DNA from: Dietzia psychralcaliphila
GTDB lineage: Bacteria; Actinomycetota; Actinomycetes; Mycobacteriales; Mycobacteriaceae
NCBI RefSeq assembly: GCF_003096095.1
Contig: NZ_CP015453.1
Span: forward strand, 496,001 to 560,000
DNA: 64,000 nucleotides
Direction: 5' to 3'
The notes beneath the pieces were generated by a model, which saw nothing but the letters and a program-made list of their open reading frames with translations, was not told the origin of the DNA and searched no databases. This document shows, piece by piece, positions 26,654 through 34,794 of the stretch (positions are counted from its first letter, which is position 1; each line of letters begins with the position of its first letter). The position numbers and the translations under genes are program-made.

Positions 26654-26695
26654 GTCAGATGTCCGCCGAGTCGATCACGATGTCCGCCAACCGGA
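26654..26695. repeat. 21-bp-phased inverted array, copy 2, right half
   Basis: Two inverted cores GTCCGCC at 26661 and 26682, 21 bp apart, the first preceded by TCAGAT exactly as in copy 1. The array ends before the convergent universal stress protein gene. Confidence 0.75.
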
Positions 26696-26731
26696 GGGGG
26701 GGAGGTGGAGCGGTCGTCGGGTGGCCGGGCT

Positions 26732-27586
26732 CTAGTCGGTTGGGCGGACCACGGCGACAGCGCACGGCGCAGTCTGGAGCAGACGCCGACTGACCGACCC
26801 GAGCAACAGACCGGCGAACCCGCCTTGCCCGCGCGATCCGGTCACCAGGAGTGCGGCCCCCGATGCTTCGGTGGCGATCGTGGTGGCGGGTTCGCCCACC
26901 ACGAGGACCAGGTCGACGATCACGCCGGGGTGGCGGGCCTCGTGAGGGGCGAGGGCGTCGATGACCGCCTTCTCGTCCTCGGCGAGCACGCTCTCAGCGA
27001 GCTGGTCCAGGTCGAACAGCGAGGCGCCCGGCAGTCTGGGGACCTCGACGGTGTGGATCACCCGCAGGGTGGCGCCACGTCGCTCGGCCTCGGCAAAGGC
27101 GAACGCGGCGGCGGGATCGCCGGCCGCGGATCCGTCGGCGGCCAGCACCACCGGGCCGCTGCTGGGGCCTTCGGGCGTGAGCGGGGTGATCACGATGACG
27201 GGGCAGGTCGCGTGTTCGACCACGCCGGCGGAGGTCGATCCCATGGCGAAGTCCTCGCGGGCGGTGAGCCCGCGGCTGCCCACGATGATCGCCGAGGCGT
27301 ACCGGGTGGCGGCGACGAGCGCGCCGACGGGACTGTCGGCGACCACGCGGTAGGTCGCCGGGACATCACCGGCCAGGTCGGTGAGCTGGTCACGCATGGC
27401 CCCCTCGACGTTGGCCCGCGCGGTCTCGTCAAAGGCCACCACGCGGCCGACGGCGCGGTCGGCGGAGATCACCTCGAGGCTCGTGTGGTGGTCGCGCGCC
27501 CAGGTGGCGGCCCAGGCCACGGCCCGGCGGGCGTCCCGCGAGCCGTCATAACCACACACGACCGGTCCGATGGCGGTCTCCGTCAT
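26732..27586 (-). CDS. Universal stress protein, tandem UspA domains
   Basis: A 284-residue cytoplasmic protein with two UspA folds. Each ends in the ATP-binding pattern G-x2-G-x9-G(S/T): GSRGLTAREDFAMGST near residues 102-117 and GSRGQGGFAGLLLGSVS near 251-267. DGS-type nucleotide residues open both halves. In mycobacteria such tandem proteins respond to hypoxia or nitric oxide and bind ATP. It is monocistronic here, with furA on the other side of its start. Confidence 0.88.
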   Translation of the reverse strand: MTETAIGPVVCGYDGSRDARRAVAWAATWARDHHTSLEVISADRAVGRVVAFDETARANVEGAMRDQLTDLAGDVPATYRVVADSPVGALVAATRYASAIIVGSRGLTAREDFAMGSTSAGVVEHATCPVIVITPLTPEGPSSGPVVLAADGSAAGDPAAAFAFAEAERRGATLRVIHTVEVPRLPGASLFDLDQLAESVLAEDEKAVIDALAPHEARHPGVIVDLVLVVGEPATTIATEASGAALLVTGSRGQGGFAGLLLGSVSRRLLQTAPCAVAVVRPTD

Positions 27587-27684
27587 GGCGTCCTCCTGCG
27601 GGTTCGGGGTCGCGGGTCAGCCTAGTCGGCGGGTTCGGAGGCGGTAGGGGGAGCGGTCACGGAGGTGCCGTCATCGTTACCAAA

Positions 27685-27719
27685 CCGGAACCAGTCCTTT
27701 TCTGGACCAGTTCCAGAAA
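27685..27719. promoter_or_regulatory. Fur-type operator dyad at furA
   Basis: Overlapping dyads precede furA: GGAAC-CA-GTCC and GGAC-CA-GTTCC (27687-27714), and TTTCTGG / CCAGAAA with a 7-bp spacer (27699-27719). This is the place where the FurA of actinobacteria binds its own promoter, so autoregulation by peroxide is inferred. Confidence 0.55.
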
Positions 27720-27738
27720 GTGCGCTACGGTAGTGCTC

Positions 27739-28179
27739 ATGACGACGGACATGCAGGACCCCGGAGCGCTGCTCCGGTCGGCCGGGCTGAGGGTGACCTC
27801 TCCCCGACTGGCGGTCCTCGCCGTCGTCGACAGCCGTCCCCACATCGCGGCGGAGGACGTCGCGACCCGGGTCCGGGAGCGGCTGGGAGCGGTGTCCACG
27901 CAGGCCGTCTACGACGCCCTGCGGGTATGCACCGACGTCGGCCTCATGCGCCGCATCGAACCGGCGGGCTCGCCCGCACGGTACGAGCGCCGCACGGGGG
28001 ACAACCACCACCACCTCGTGTGCCGGCAGTGCGGCCGGATCGAGGACGTCGAATGCGCGGTGGGGCATGCGCCCTGCCTGCAGGCGGACCATGATCACGG
28101 CTTCCTGATCGACGAGGCCGAGGTCAACTACTGGGGCACATGTCCCGAATGTCAGGCGGACCGTGCCCGGCTCGGTTAA
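27739..28179 (+). CDS. furA: Fur-family peroxide/metal regulator FurA
   Basis: A 146-residue Fur/PerR-type regulator. It has the winged helix (LRSAGLRVTSPRLAVLAVVDSRPHIAAEDV) and the dimer domain with the metal-binding HHHLVCRQCGRIEDVEC and CPEC clusters (two CxxC zinc motifs, near residues 93-101 and 135-138). Placement 55 bp upstream of katA marks it as the FurA that represses catalase until oxidised. The ATG at 27739 is chosen; an in-frame GTG at 27733 is also possible. A Fur-like dyad lies in front. Confidence 0.85.
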   Translation: MTTDMQDPGALLRSAGLRVTSPRLAVLAVVDSRPHIAAEDVATRVRERLGAVSTQAVYDALRVCTDVGLMRRIEPAGSPARYERRTGDNHHHLVCRQCGRIEDVECAVGHAPCLQADHDHGFLIDEAEVNYWGTCPECQADRARLG

Positions 28180-28234
28180 GACTGAGACCCAGACCACATC
28201 GCCCATCACCCCACCACAACGAGGAGCACCAGAC

Positions 28235-29761
28235 GTGACCACGCATCCCGCCGACCGAGGCGTACGCGACTTCCAGCCCAAGTCCGCCACCACCACCGAC
28301 AGTGGCCAGCCGGTACCGAGCGACGAGTTCAGCGCCCGGTTGGGCGAGCTGGGCCCGCAGCCGATCCACGACTTCTACCTCATCGAGAAGCTCGCGCACT
28401 TCAACCGCGAGAACGTCCCGGAGCGGCTGCCCCACGCCAAGGGATCGGGCGCCTTCGGCGAGTTCGAGACCACCGAGGACGTCTCCGACATCACGTGCGC
28501 GGGCCTGTTCCAGAAGGGCGTCAAGACCCCGATGCTCGCCCGCTTCTCCACCGTCGCCGGTGAGAAGGGCAGCCCGGACACCTGGCGCGACCCGCGCGGC
28601 TTCGCGCTGAAGTTCTACACCGACGAGGGCAACTACGACATGGTCGGCAACAACACGCCGGTCTTCTTCGTCCGCGACGCCCTCAAGTTCCCGGACTTCA
28701 TCCACTCGCAGCGCCGTAAGAACGCCTCCGGCCTGCGCAACCACGCCATGCAGTGGGACTTCTGGACCCTGAGCCCCGAGTCGACCCACCAGGTCACCTG
28801 GCTCATGGGCGACCGCGGTATCCCCGCCACCTGGCGTCACATGGACGGCTTCGGCTCGCACACCTACCAGTTCATCAACGCCGCGGGCGTGCGCCACTGG
28901 GTCAAGTTCCACTTCAAGACCAACCAGGGCATCGACTTCCTCACCCAGGACGAGGCCGACAAGCTCGCCGGTGAGAACGCCGACTACCACCGGCAGGACC
29001 TCTACGAGTCCATCGGCAAGGGCGAGTTCCCCTCCTGGGACCTGCACGTCCAGGTGATGCCGGTCGACGAGGCGCAGGGCTACCGCTTCAATCCGTTCGA
29101 CCTCACCAAGGTCTGGTCGCAGAAGGACTACCCGCTGCGCAAGGTCGGCACCATGACGCTGAACCGTAACCCGCAGAACCACCACGCCCAGATCGAGCAG
29201 GCCGCGTTCGCGCCGACCAACATCGTCAAGGGCATCGGCTTCTCGCCGGACAAGATGCTCCTCGGCCGCGTCTTCGCCTACCCGGACATCCAGCGCTACC
29301 GCATCGGTGCCAACTACCAGCAGGTGCCGGTCAACCGCCCGCTCTCGCCGGTGAACTCCTACTCCAAGGAGGGCGCCATGCAGTACGAGTTCCCGCACCC
29401 GGCGCAGGCGGAGTACGCCCCCAACACCATCGACGGCCCGGCCGCCGACCCGGCCCAGGCGTTCGACTTCGGCGACTGGGACACCAAGGGCTCGGAGATC
29501 TACCGCGGGGACGTGTCGCCGCATGCCGACGACACGGACCAGGCCCAGGCCACGACGCTGTACCGCGAGGTCCTCGACGACGCCGCCCGCGGGCGTCTGG
29601 CGGGCAACATCGCCGGTCACGTGAGCAAGATCGACCCGTCGGAGACCGAGCTGCTCGAGCGCGTGTACGCCTACTGGGCAGCCGTCGACCAGGGTCTGTG
29701 CGAGGCAGTGAAGGCGGGCGTCGAGTCCGGTCCGCGCGGCAACCACCGTCGCCAGGAGTGA
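28235..29761 (+). CDS. katA: Monofunctional heme catalase KatA
   Basis: A 508-residue clade 3-type catalase that dismutates hydrogen peroxide. The active-site His lies in PERLPHAKGSGAFG (about residue 67; LPH in place of the usual VVH), the essential Asn in GNNTPVFFVRD (about 138) and the proximal heme Tyr in RVFAYPDIQRYR (about 348). The GTG at 28235 has GAGGAG 8 nt upstream. It forms a peroxide-response pair with furA, and an intrinsic terminator follows. Confidence 0.93.
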   Translation: MTTHPADRGVRDFQPKSATTTDSGQPVPSDEFSARLGELGPQPIHDFYLIEKLAHFNRENVPERLPHAKGSGAFGEFETTEDVSDITCAGLFQKGVKTPMLARFSTVAGEKGSPDTWRDPRGFALKFYTDEGNYDMVGNNTPVFFVRDALKFPDFIHSQRRKNASGLRNHAMQWDFWTLSPESTHQVTWLMGDRGIPATWRHMDGFGSHTYQFINAAGVRHWVKFHFKTNQGIDFLTQDEADKLAGENADYHRQDLYESIGKGEFPSWDLHVQVMPVDEAQGYRFNPFDLTKVWSQKDYPLRKVGTMTLNRNPQNHHAQIEQAAFAPTNIVKGIGFSPDKMLLGRVFAYPDIQRYRIGANYQQVPVNRPLSPVNSYSKEGAMQYEFPHPAQAEYAPNTIDGPAADPAQAFDFGDWDTKGSEIYRGDVSPHADDTDQAQATTLYREVLDDAARGRLAGNIAGHVSKIDPSETELLERVYAYWAAVDQGLCEAVKAGVESGPRGNHRRQE

Positions 29762-29806
29762 CCACTCCGTAGACGAGCACGGCTCTGACGAGCACGGCCA
29801 GAGACA

Positions 29807-29845
29807 GGGCCCGATCCCGCGACGAGCGGGATCGGGCCCTTCTCG
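29807..29845 (+). terminator. Terminator of katA
   Basis: A perfect 14-bp stem (GGGCCCGATCCCGC at 29807-29820, complement 29826-29839), 5-nt loop, then TTCT. It lies 46 bp after the katA stop. Confidence 0.85.
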
Positions 29846-29908
29846 TGCGCCGGCCTCCCGCCCGGGCCCGGCTCGCGGAGCCCCGGCGGAGGGCGTGCCG
29901 AGGCCCCG

Positions 29909-30970
29909 TCAGCCGGCGCGGACCACGGCGAGGGCGTCGAGGTCGGCGATCGCCCGGCAGGCCCGCCGCATGAGCAGGGCGAACATCTCGTCCCCGCGCG
30001 GGGTCCGGGTGCCGTACATCCAGCCGAAGATCCCGAGCACCGGGGTCTGGAGCAGCCCGTAGACGTAGTCGTCCCAGCAGGTCTCGAGGGAGTAGTCGGT
30101 CACCCCGTGCCCGAGGAGCGCGCGGTGGTAGTCGGCCACGATGCCGCGTTCGGAGGCGCGGCGGTCGGCGACATCGAGGCTGGAGCCGAGGAAACCGCCG
30201 AGGTCGCGGCCGGGGAGCCCCACCGTGAGGGTCTGCCAGTCGCAGGCCAGGGACGGCCGGTCCCCGGAGGGGTCGATCAGCATGTTGTCGGCGCGGTAGT
30301 CGGCGTGCAGCAGGGCGAATCGATCGGTTCGCCCGTTGGCCCAGTCCGCGATCAGCGGCGCGATCTCGGACAGGATCCGTTGCTCGTCGTCGTCGAGTCG
30401 GTCTCCCAACTCGGAGAGGAAGGCCTCCAGCGCGGGCCCGCCGAGCTCCTGCAGGGTGACGTTGTCCTCCGCCGAGGGGCACGAGAGCCCGTCGATGCCG
30501 CGCAACGTGGGATCGCACCAGCGCGGACCGTGCAGACCGGCGAGGTTGACGGCGCAGTCGCGGGCGTCCTCGACGGTCAGGCCGGTGAGCTGGTCGCCCT
30601 GGACCAGCGGCGCCACGTCGTCGAGCACGAGCGTGAACTCGCCCTCCCGCTCCCCGAGCGCGGCGAACCGCGCCCGCGGAACCCGCACGGCCACGGTCGG
30701 CGCCAGGTCGCGGTAGAACAGCACCTCGCTGCGGTAGACGCCGTGCAGCAGCGGTCGCATGCCCTCGTCGGGGTTCGGGAGTTTGACGAACAGCGTGGGA
30801 GGCACCCCGTCGCCGTCCACGTGCGCGACCACACAGCAGCCGATCTGGCCGGTGCCCACCGCCTCGGTCCGCGCCGACCGGATCTCGGTGCCGAGCGCCT
30901 GGGAGAGCCATCCCGCGGTCACCTCCTCCGGAGTGCAGACCACTGGGGCGCTCGAATCGACGCTGGTCAT
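29909..30970 (-). CDS. Phosphotransferase family protein (APH fold), LLM-coupled
   Basis: A 353-residue aminoglycoside-phosphotransferase-like kinase. The catalytic loop is LLHADYRADNMLI near residues 222-234 (D, N) and the second metal Asp is in ACDWQT near 244. It belongs to the actinobacterial group often annotated as 'phosphotransferase' next to lipid or steroid genes; the substrate is unknown. The ATG at 30970 overlaps the stop of the preceding LLM gene (ATGA, 4 bp), so the two are translated together and may act on the same compound. Confidence 0.8.
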   Translation of the reverse strand: MTSVDSSAPVVCTPEEVTAGWLSQALGTEIRSARTEAVGTGQIGCCVVAHVDGDGVPPTLFVKLPNPDEGMRPLLHGVYRSEVLFYRDLAPTVAVRVPRARFAALGEREGEFTLVLDDVAPLVQGDQLTGLTVEDARDCAVNLAGLHGPRWCDPTLRGIDGLSCPSAEDNVTLQELGGPALEAFLSELGDRLDDDEQRILSEIAPLIADWANGRTDRFALLHADYRADNMLIDPSGDRPSLACDWQTLTVGLPGRDLGGFLGSSLDVADRRASERGIVADYHRALLGHGVTDYSLETCWDDYVYGLLQTPVLGIFGWMYGTRTPRGDEMFALLMRRACRAIADLDALAVVRAG

Positions 30971-32091
30971 GACTGTGGGTCCTTCCGCAGGTGGAGCCGT
31001 CCGGGGTTGGGTGGGAGATGGTCGAACCGGCGGGGGTCCCGCCGCGAGCGCCAGGCGGCCAGAACCGGGGCCAGCTCGTCGGGGGTCGCGCCGTGCAGGA
31101 CCACCGAGTCGGCGCCGAGCGCGAGCTGACCCTCGATGCGGTCCGCGCAGTGCTCGGCGCTGCCGACCGCCGCGCAGGCCAGCCATTCGTCGGGCAGCAC
31201 GTCGCGGGCGTGGCGCAGGAGGTCGAGGTCGTCGGTCGCGTCGAGCGCACCGGAGTGGGCGGACAGGCGCTCGTCGGCGCGGAACCGCTCCAAGCCCGCC
31301 GGGTCCCAGCCGTTCACCCGGACCAGCACGTCGCCGTAGCCGGTGAGGTAGGTGGCCAGGCGGCCGACGAGCTTGCGCAGCCGTGCGGTCTCGTCGAGCG
31401 AGTCCTCGATGGTGGCCATCACCGACCAGATCCGCACCTGCGCCGGATCGCGCCCGGCCCGCTCGGCGGCGTCGCGGACCAGCCGGACCGATCTGGCGAC
31501 GGCGGTGTCGGACATGAAGGTGTGCAGCACCACGCCGTCGGCGATCCGTCCGGCGAGCCGGAGCGAGTTGTCCCCCATGGCCATGAGCAGCACCGGGATG
31601 TCCTCGTCGAACGAGGAGTCCTGCACGAGGTAGGGGTAGCTGCCCGCCGGGCCGTCGTGGCCGACCACCGAGCCGCCGTGCCAGAGCGTCCGGTAGATGC
31701 CGACCGCGTCCTCCAGTTGCGCTGAGGTGACGTGCGGCAGACCCATGATGTCGAACAGCAACGGGATGCCGCGGCCGAGCCCGAACGCGTATCGGCCGCC
31801 GGACATCCGGTGCAGCGTGGTGGCCATGGTGGCCGTGACCAGGGGGTGCCGGGTGTTGTGGTTGGTCGCGGCGGTGCCGACGCCGATCCGGCTGGTCGCC
31901 GCGACCGCGGCCCCCGCCATGACCGCCGCGTCCTTGAGGGCGAACCGCTCGGACAGCAGGATCGACCCGAGCCCCAGTTCCTCCGCACGGGCGGCTTCGA
32001 CGACGAGATCGGCCGGCGACGCGCTGTGCCCGGCCAGGCCGTAGCAGGCGAGCTCGGGCATGAGGGGATCGACGGGATCGTCGTGGGTCAT
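30967..32091 (-). CDS. F420-dependent LLM oxidoreductase (TIGR03857-like)
   Basis: A 374-residue luciferase-like protein of the kind that uses coenzyme F420. TIM-barrel landmarks are LGLGSILLSERFALKDA near residues 37-53, TRIGVGTAATNHNTRHPL near 64-81 and GRYAFGLGRG near 95-104. The ATG at 32091 has GAAGGG 6-7 nt upstream; an earlier frame start at 32148 would overlap a palindrome. Operon with the phosphotransferase. The substrate is unknown. Confidence 0.8.
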   Translation of the reverse strand: MTHDDPVDPLMPELACYGLAGHSASPADLVVEAARAEELGLGSILLSERFALKDAAVMAGAAVAATSRIGVGTAATNHNTRHPLVTATMATTLHRMSGGRYAFGLGRGIPLLFDIMGLPHVTSAQLEDAVGIYRTLWHGGSVVGHDGPAGSYPYLVQDSSFDEDIPVLLMAMGDNSLRLAGRIADGVVLHTFMSDTAVARSVRLVRDAAERAGRDPAQVRIWSVMATIEDSLDETARLRKLVGRLATYLTGYGDVLVRVNGWDPAGLERFRADERLSAHSGALDATDDLDLLRHARDVLPDEWLACAAVGSAEHCADRIEGQLALGADSVVLHGATPDELAPVLAAWRSRRDPRRFDHLPPNPGRLHLRKDPQS

Positions 32092-32141
32092 GCGTGCCCT
32101 TCGACAGGGTTGGACCACAAGGCGGAACACCAGGGTGGAAA

Positions 32142-32155
32142 GTGACACATGTCAC
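32142..32155. promoter_or_regulatory. Candidate operator of the LLM-phosphotransferase operon
   Basis: A perfect dyad GTGACA-CA-TGTCAC, 50 bp upstream of the LLM start. This is a common TetR operator shape in mycolata; no regulator is adjacent. Confidence 0.45.
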
Positions 32156-32223
32156 GTTACCCCGGTCGTCGCTGCGGTCCGGCCTGTTCGGCGTCGGCTG
32201 AGCCCGACGACGTCGACCGTTAC

Positions 32224-32308
32224 GAGCCCAGCACCGTCACGAACCCAGCACCGTCACGAACCCAGCACCCTCACAAGCCCGGCACCCTCACAACCCCAGC
32301 ACCCAGCG
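32224..32308. repeat. 17-bp tandem repeat across the mgtE stop
   Basis: Five 17-bp units (consensus GAACCCAGCACCSTCAC on the plus strand) at 32224, 32241, 32258, 32275 and 32292. The last unit encodes the final codons of mgtE (WVLGL) and the fourth contains its stop (32288-32290). The array appears to have grown outward from the gene's 3' end. Confidence 0.75.
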
Positions 32309-33736
32309 TGCGATGAGGAAGTACACGATCAGCCCGATCGCGTCGACGAACGTCGTGATGAACGGGTTGGAGAACACCGCCGGGTCCGCCCTGACGGCCT
32401 GCGCGAGCAGCGGCATCAGCCCGCCCACCGTGGCGGCGATGGTGCACAGCGCCAACAGTGTGAGACCGATGACCAGGCCGAAGTCGAATCCGAAGATCAA
32501 TCCCGCGGCGATGTACCCCGCCCCGCCGAGGGCCAACCCGAGGATAAACCCGGTCCGCACCTCCTGCACCAGCACCCGGTGGGCGTCGCGGGGGCGGACG
32601 TCGCCGAGCGCCAGGGCTCGGGTGACGGTCGTGGCGGCCTGGTTACCGGTGTTGCCGCCGGTGCCGATGATGAGCGGGACGAACAGCGAGAGCGCCACCA
32701 CCTGCTCGAGCGTTGCCTCGAACACCGCCAACACCTGCACGGTGAGCGCGGCGCCCAGTCCCAGCACGAGCAGCCACACCACGCGGGAGCGGACGATCGA
32801 CCGGACGGGCGTGGACAGGTACGGCCGGCGCAGCGGCTCGGCACCACCCTGGCGGGCCGCGTCCTCGGACTCGGCGTCCTCGAGGATCCGCAGCGCGTCG
32901 TCGACGGTGAGGATGCCCACGAGGCGGTCCTCCTTGTCCGTGATCGGCAGGACGATCACGCGCTCCTCCGCGCTGAGGCGGGCGGCCTCCTCCTCGGTGG
33001 CGCGGGCGTGGATCGAGATCGCGTCGTTCATCAGGTCCCCGACGAGGGTGTCGGGATCCGCCCCCATCAGCGACCGGAGACCGACGACCCCGACGAGTCT
33101 GCGCCCCTGGTCCACGACGGGGATGGTGTAGATGGTCTCGACGTCGACGAGCCGGGCGCGGACCCTCTCGAGAGCCTGCTCCGCCGTCATCTCCGGGCGG
33201 GCGGAGACGAACTCCGGCGTCATCCTGCGGCCGATGGACCCGGCCGGATAGCCGAGGATCTCGTTGGTGAGGGCGCGCTCCTCCGGCGGTAGTCCTCGCA
33301 AGAGACGCGTGGCGACGAAGGCCGGGAGCTCGTCGATGAGCGCGACGCGGTCGTCGGGGTCGAGTTCCTCGAAGAGGTGGGCTACCTGCTCCTCACGCAG
33401 ACCCCTGAGCAGCTCGGACTGCACCGGCGCATCGAGGGCCTCGAACAGCACGAGCGCGCGCCCCTTGGGCAGTAGCCGGAACGCGACGGCCCGGTCCCTG
33501 TCGGCGGTGCGCTCGAACATGTCCACCACGACCTGGTCGGGCAGTGAGGCCATGAGGCGCGAGGCGGCCCGGAGGTCGCCGCGGGAGCGGAGTCTCGCCA
33601 ACCGTCGGGTCGCCTCGTCGAGGCTCAGTTCGCCGTAGGTCCCGGACTCGTCGGCAGGGTCGTCGATCAGGGCGAAACCCGTGTCGTCGGTCGGGGGTCC
33701 GTCATGGTCCTCCCGGGTCTCCCGCGGCTCACTCAT
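32288..33736 (-). CDS. mgtE: Magnesium transporter MgtE
   Basis: A 482-residue Mg2+ channel/transporter. Residues about 45-165 are the MgtE_N superhelical sensor (LFEELDPDDRVALIDELP), about 170-290 two CBS domains (ERVRARLVDVETIYTIPVV; GILTVDDALRILED) and about 310-482 five membrane helices with PLIIGTGGNTGNQA (the family's pore motif) and the final IARWVLGL. Cytosolic Mg2+ closes the channel through the N-terminal and CBS domains. It overlaps mrpG by 8 bp and is therefore the last gene of the Mrp operon. Confidence 0.93.
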   Translation of the reverse strand: MSEPRETREDHDGPPTDDTGFALIDDPADESGTYGELSLDEATRRLARLRSRGDLRAASRLMASLPDQVVVDMFERTADRDRAVAFRLLPKGRALVLFEALDAPVQSELLRGLREEQVAHLFEELDPDDRVALIDELPAFVATRLLRGLPPEERALTNEILGYPAGSIGRRMTPEFVSARPEMTAEQALERVRARLVDVETIYTIPVVDQGRRLVGVVGLRSLMGADPDTLVGDLMNDAISIHARATEEEAARLSAEERVIVLPITDKEDRLVGILTVDDALRILEDAESEDAARQGGAEPLRRPYLSTPVRSIVRSRVVWLLVLGLGAALTVQVLAVFEATLEQVVALSLFVPLIIGTGGNTGNQAATTVTRALALGDVRPRDAHRVLVQEVRTGFILGLALGGAGYIAAGLIFGFDFGLVIGLTLLALCTIAATVGGLMPLLAQAVRADPAVFSNPFITTFVDAIGLIVYFLIARWVLGL

Positions 33737-34178
33737 CGCGGGTGCCGTCCGGATCGGCGCCCCGGGCGTCGCCCCGCGCGTCTGCGACCCGGGCGTCGGC
33801 GGGCGAGGCATCGGAGAGCCGGCTGTCCCCGTCCGGGGTGTCGCCGATGAACTCGACCTGCGAGTACCGGGTCGCGGTGGTGGGAGCGGCACCCGAGAGG
33901 AACCCCGCGCGCGCGATGGACATCGCACCGATGGCGGAGGAGGCGAACTGCAGCACCGCGGCCACTGCCACCTTCGGCGCCGCGTCCCACGTGGGGTGCA
34001 AGAGGAAGGCGCCGACGATCACGAAGACCAGTCCCAGGCCGGCGGCCGCGCCGATCGCCGACGACCGTACGTAGAGGTCCGGGAAACGCAGGAGGCCGAT
34101 CGCACCTCCGAGGAACACCACGGAACCCGCGAGGACGGAGATCGATCCCAGGACTGTCGCGATCAGTTCCCAGTTCAT
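33729..34178 (-). CDS. mrpG: Mrp antiporter subunit MrpG
   Basis: A 149-residue membrane subunit with three helices (residues about 8-30, 42-62, 70-90) and the family core GAIGLLRFPDLYVRSSAIGAA. The C-terminal 55 residues are an Asp/Ala/Gly-rich cytoplasmic tail with ADARVADARGDARGAD-type repeats, longer than usual MrpG. It overlaps mrpF by 4 bp and mgtE by 8 bp. Confidence 0.88.
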   Translation of the reverse strand: MNWELIATVLGSISVLAGSVVFLGGAIGLLRFPDLYVRSSAIGAAAGLGLVFVIVGAFLLHPTWDAAPKVAVAAVLQFASSAIGAMSIARAGFLSGAAPTTATRYSQVEFIGDTPDGDSRLSDASPADARVADARGDARGADPDGTRDE

Positions 34179-34432
34179 CGCCGACCTCCGGTCATGAGCC
34201 GGGCCAGCGAGAGCGCGGAGACCAGTCCCACCAGGGTCGCGACCAGCACGAGGTCGTAGACGAAGGGACTGTCCACCCTGACGCCGACCAGGGCGAGGAG
34301 CGCGATGAACGCGAAGAAGAGCAGGTCCGCCGCGATCGCCCGGTCCCCGGCGTGGGGTCCGCGGATCATGCGGTACGAGGACAGGACGGCCGCGATGGCG
34401 ACCAGGACGATGGCGATGTCGACGACGATCAC
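34175..34432 (-). CDS. mrpF: Mrp antiporter subunit MrpF
   Basis: An 85-residue three-helix subunit with the family's RMIRGPHAGDRAIAADLL (residues about 22-39, with the conserved GDR) and FVYDLVLVATLVG. It starts at a GTG (34432) and overlaps mrpE and mrpG by 4 bp each. MrpF belongs to the smaller half of the Mrp complex and is needed for Na+/H+ exchange. Confidence 0.88.
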   Translation of the reverse strand: MIVVDIAIVLVAIAAVLSSYRMIRGPHAGDRAIAADLLFFAFIALLALVGVRVDSPFVYDLVLVATLVGLVSALSLARLMTGGRR

Positions 34433-34794
34433 CGGACCAGCCCCTTTCTCCGAATCGCCCGCAGCATGTGGTTCTCCATATCGTGTAGCGAGGCGATCAG
34501 GTCGTCGGGATCCGGGAAGTACATCCCGTGGACCACGATCTCCCACTCCCCACCGTCCCCGGGATGGTCCGCCCCCAGGGTCAGGGTCCCCGGGGTCAGG
34601 GTGATGAGTGAGGACAGCACCGTCACCTCGAGTTCGGTGCGGCACCTCGTGGGGAACCGCACGAAGCCCGGGGTGATCGAGGCGTGGGGGAGGAACGCGT
34701 CCCGGACGACCTTCGCGCTGGTGGTGGTCTGCTGCCAGAAGAACCAGAGCAGGAACCACACGATCCGCAGCGGCCAGGTCAACGTGGAGGTCAT
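34429..34794 (-). CDS. mrpE: Mrp antiporter subunit MrpE
   Basis: A 121-residue membrane subunit: one N-terminal hydrophobic segment with aromatic residues, then a cytoplasmic domain with RCRTELEVTVLSSLITLTPGTLTL, the family signature. The last stretch has GMYFPDP and the HMLRAIRRKG basic end. Overlaps mrpD and mrpF by 4 bp. Confidence 0.85.
   Translation of the reverse strand: MTSTLTWPLRIVWFLLWFFWQQTTTSAKVVRDAFLPHASITPGFVRFPTRCRTELEVTVLSSLITLTPGTLTLGADHPGDGGEWEIVVHGMYFPDPDDLIASLHDMENHMLRAIRRKGLVR

Noticed and set aside
20784-26695. CRISPR array
   Set aside because: Units are only 21 bp in total, the conserved core is 7 bp, half of the units are inverted, spacers are not unique 30-mers and there are no cas genes.
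29909-32155. Single 748-residue fusion of LLM and phosphotransferase
   Set aside because: The first half of that frame is a shifted reading of the LLM gene; the LLM has its own frame with a 4-bp overlap, so these are two proteins.
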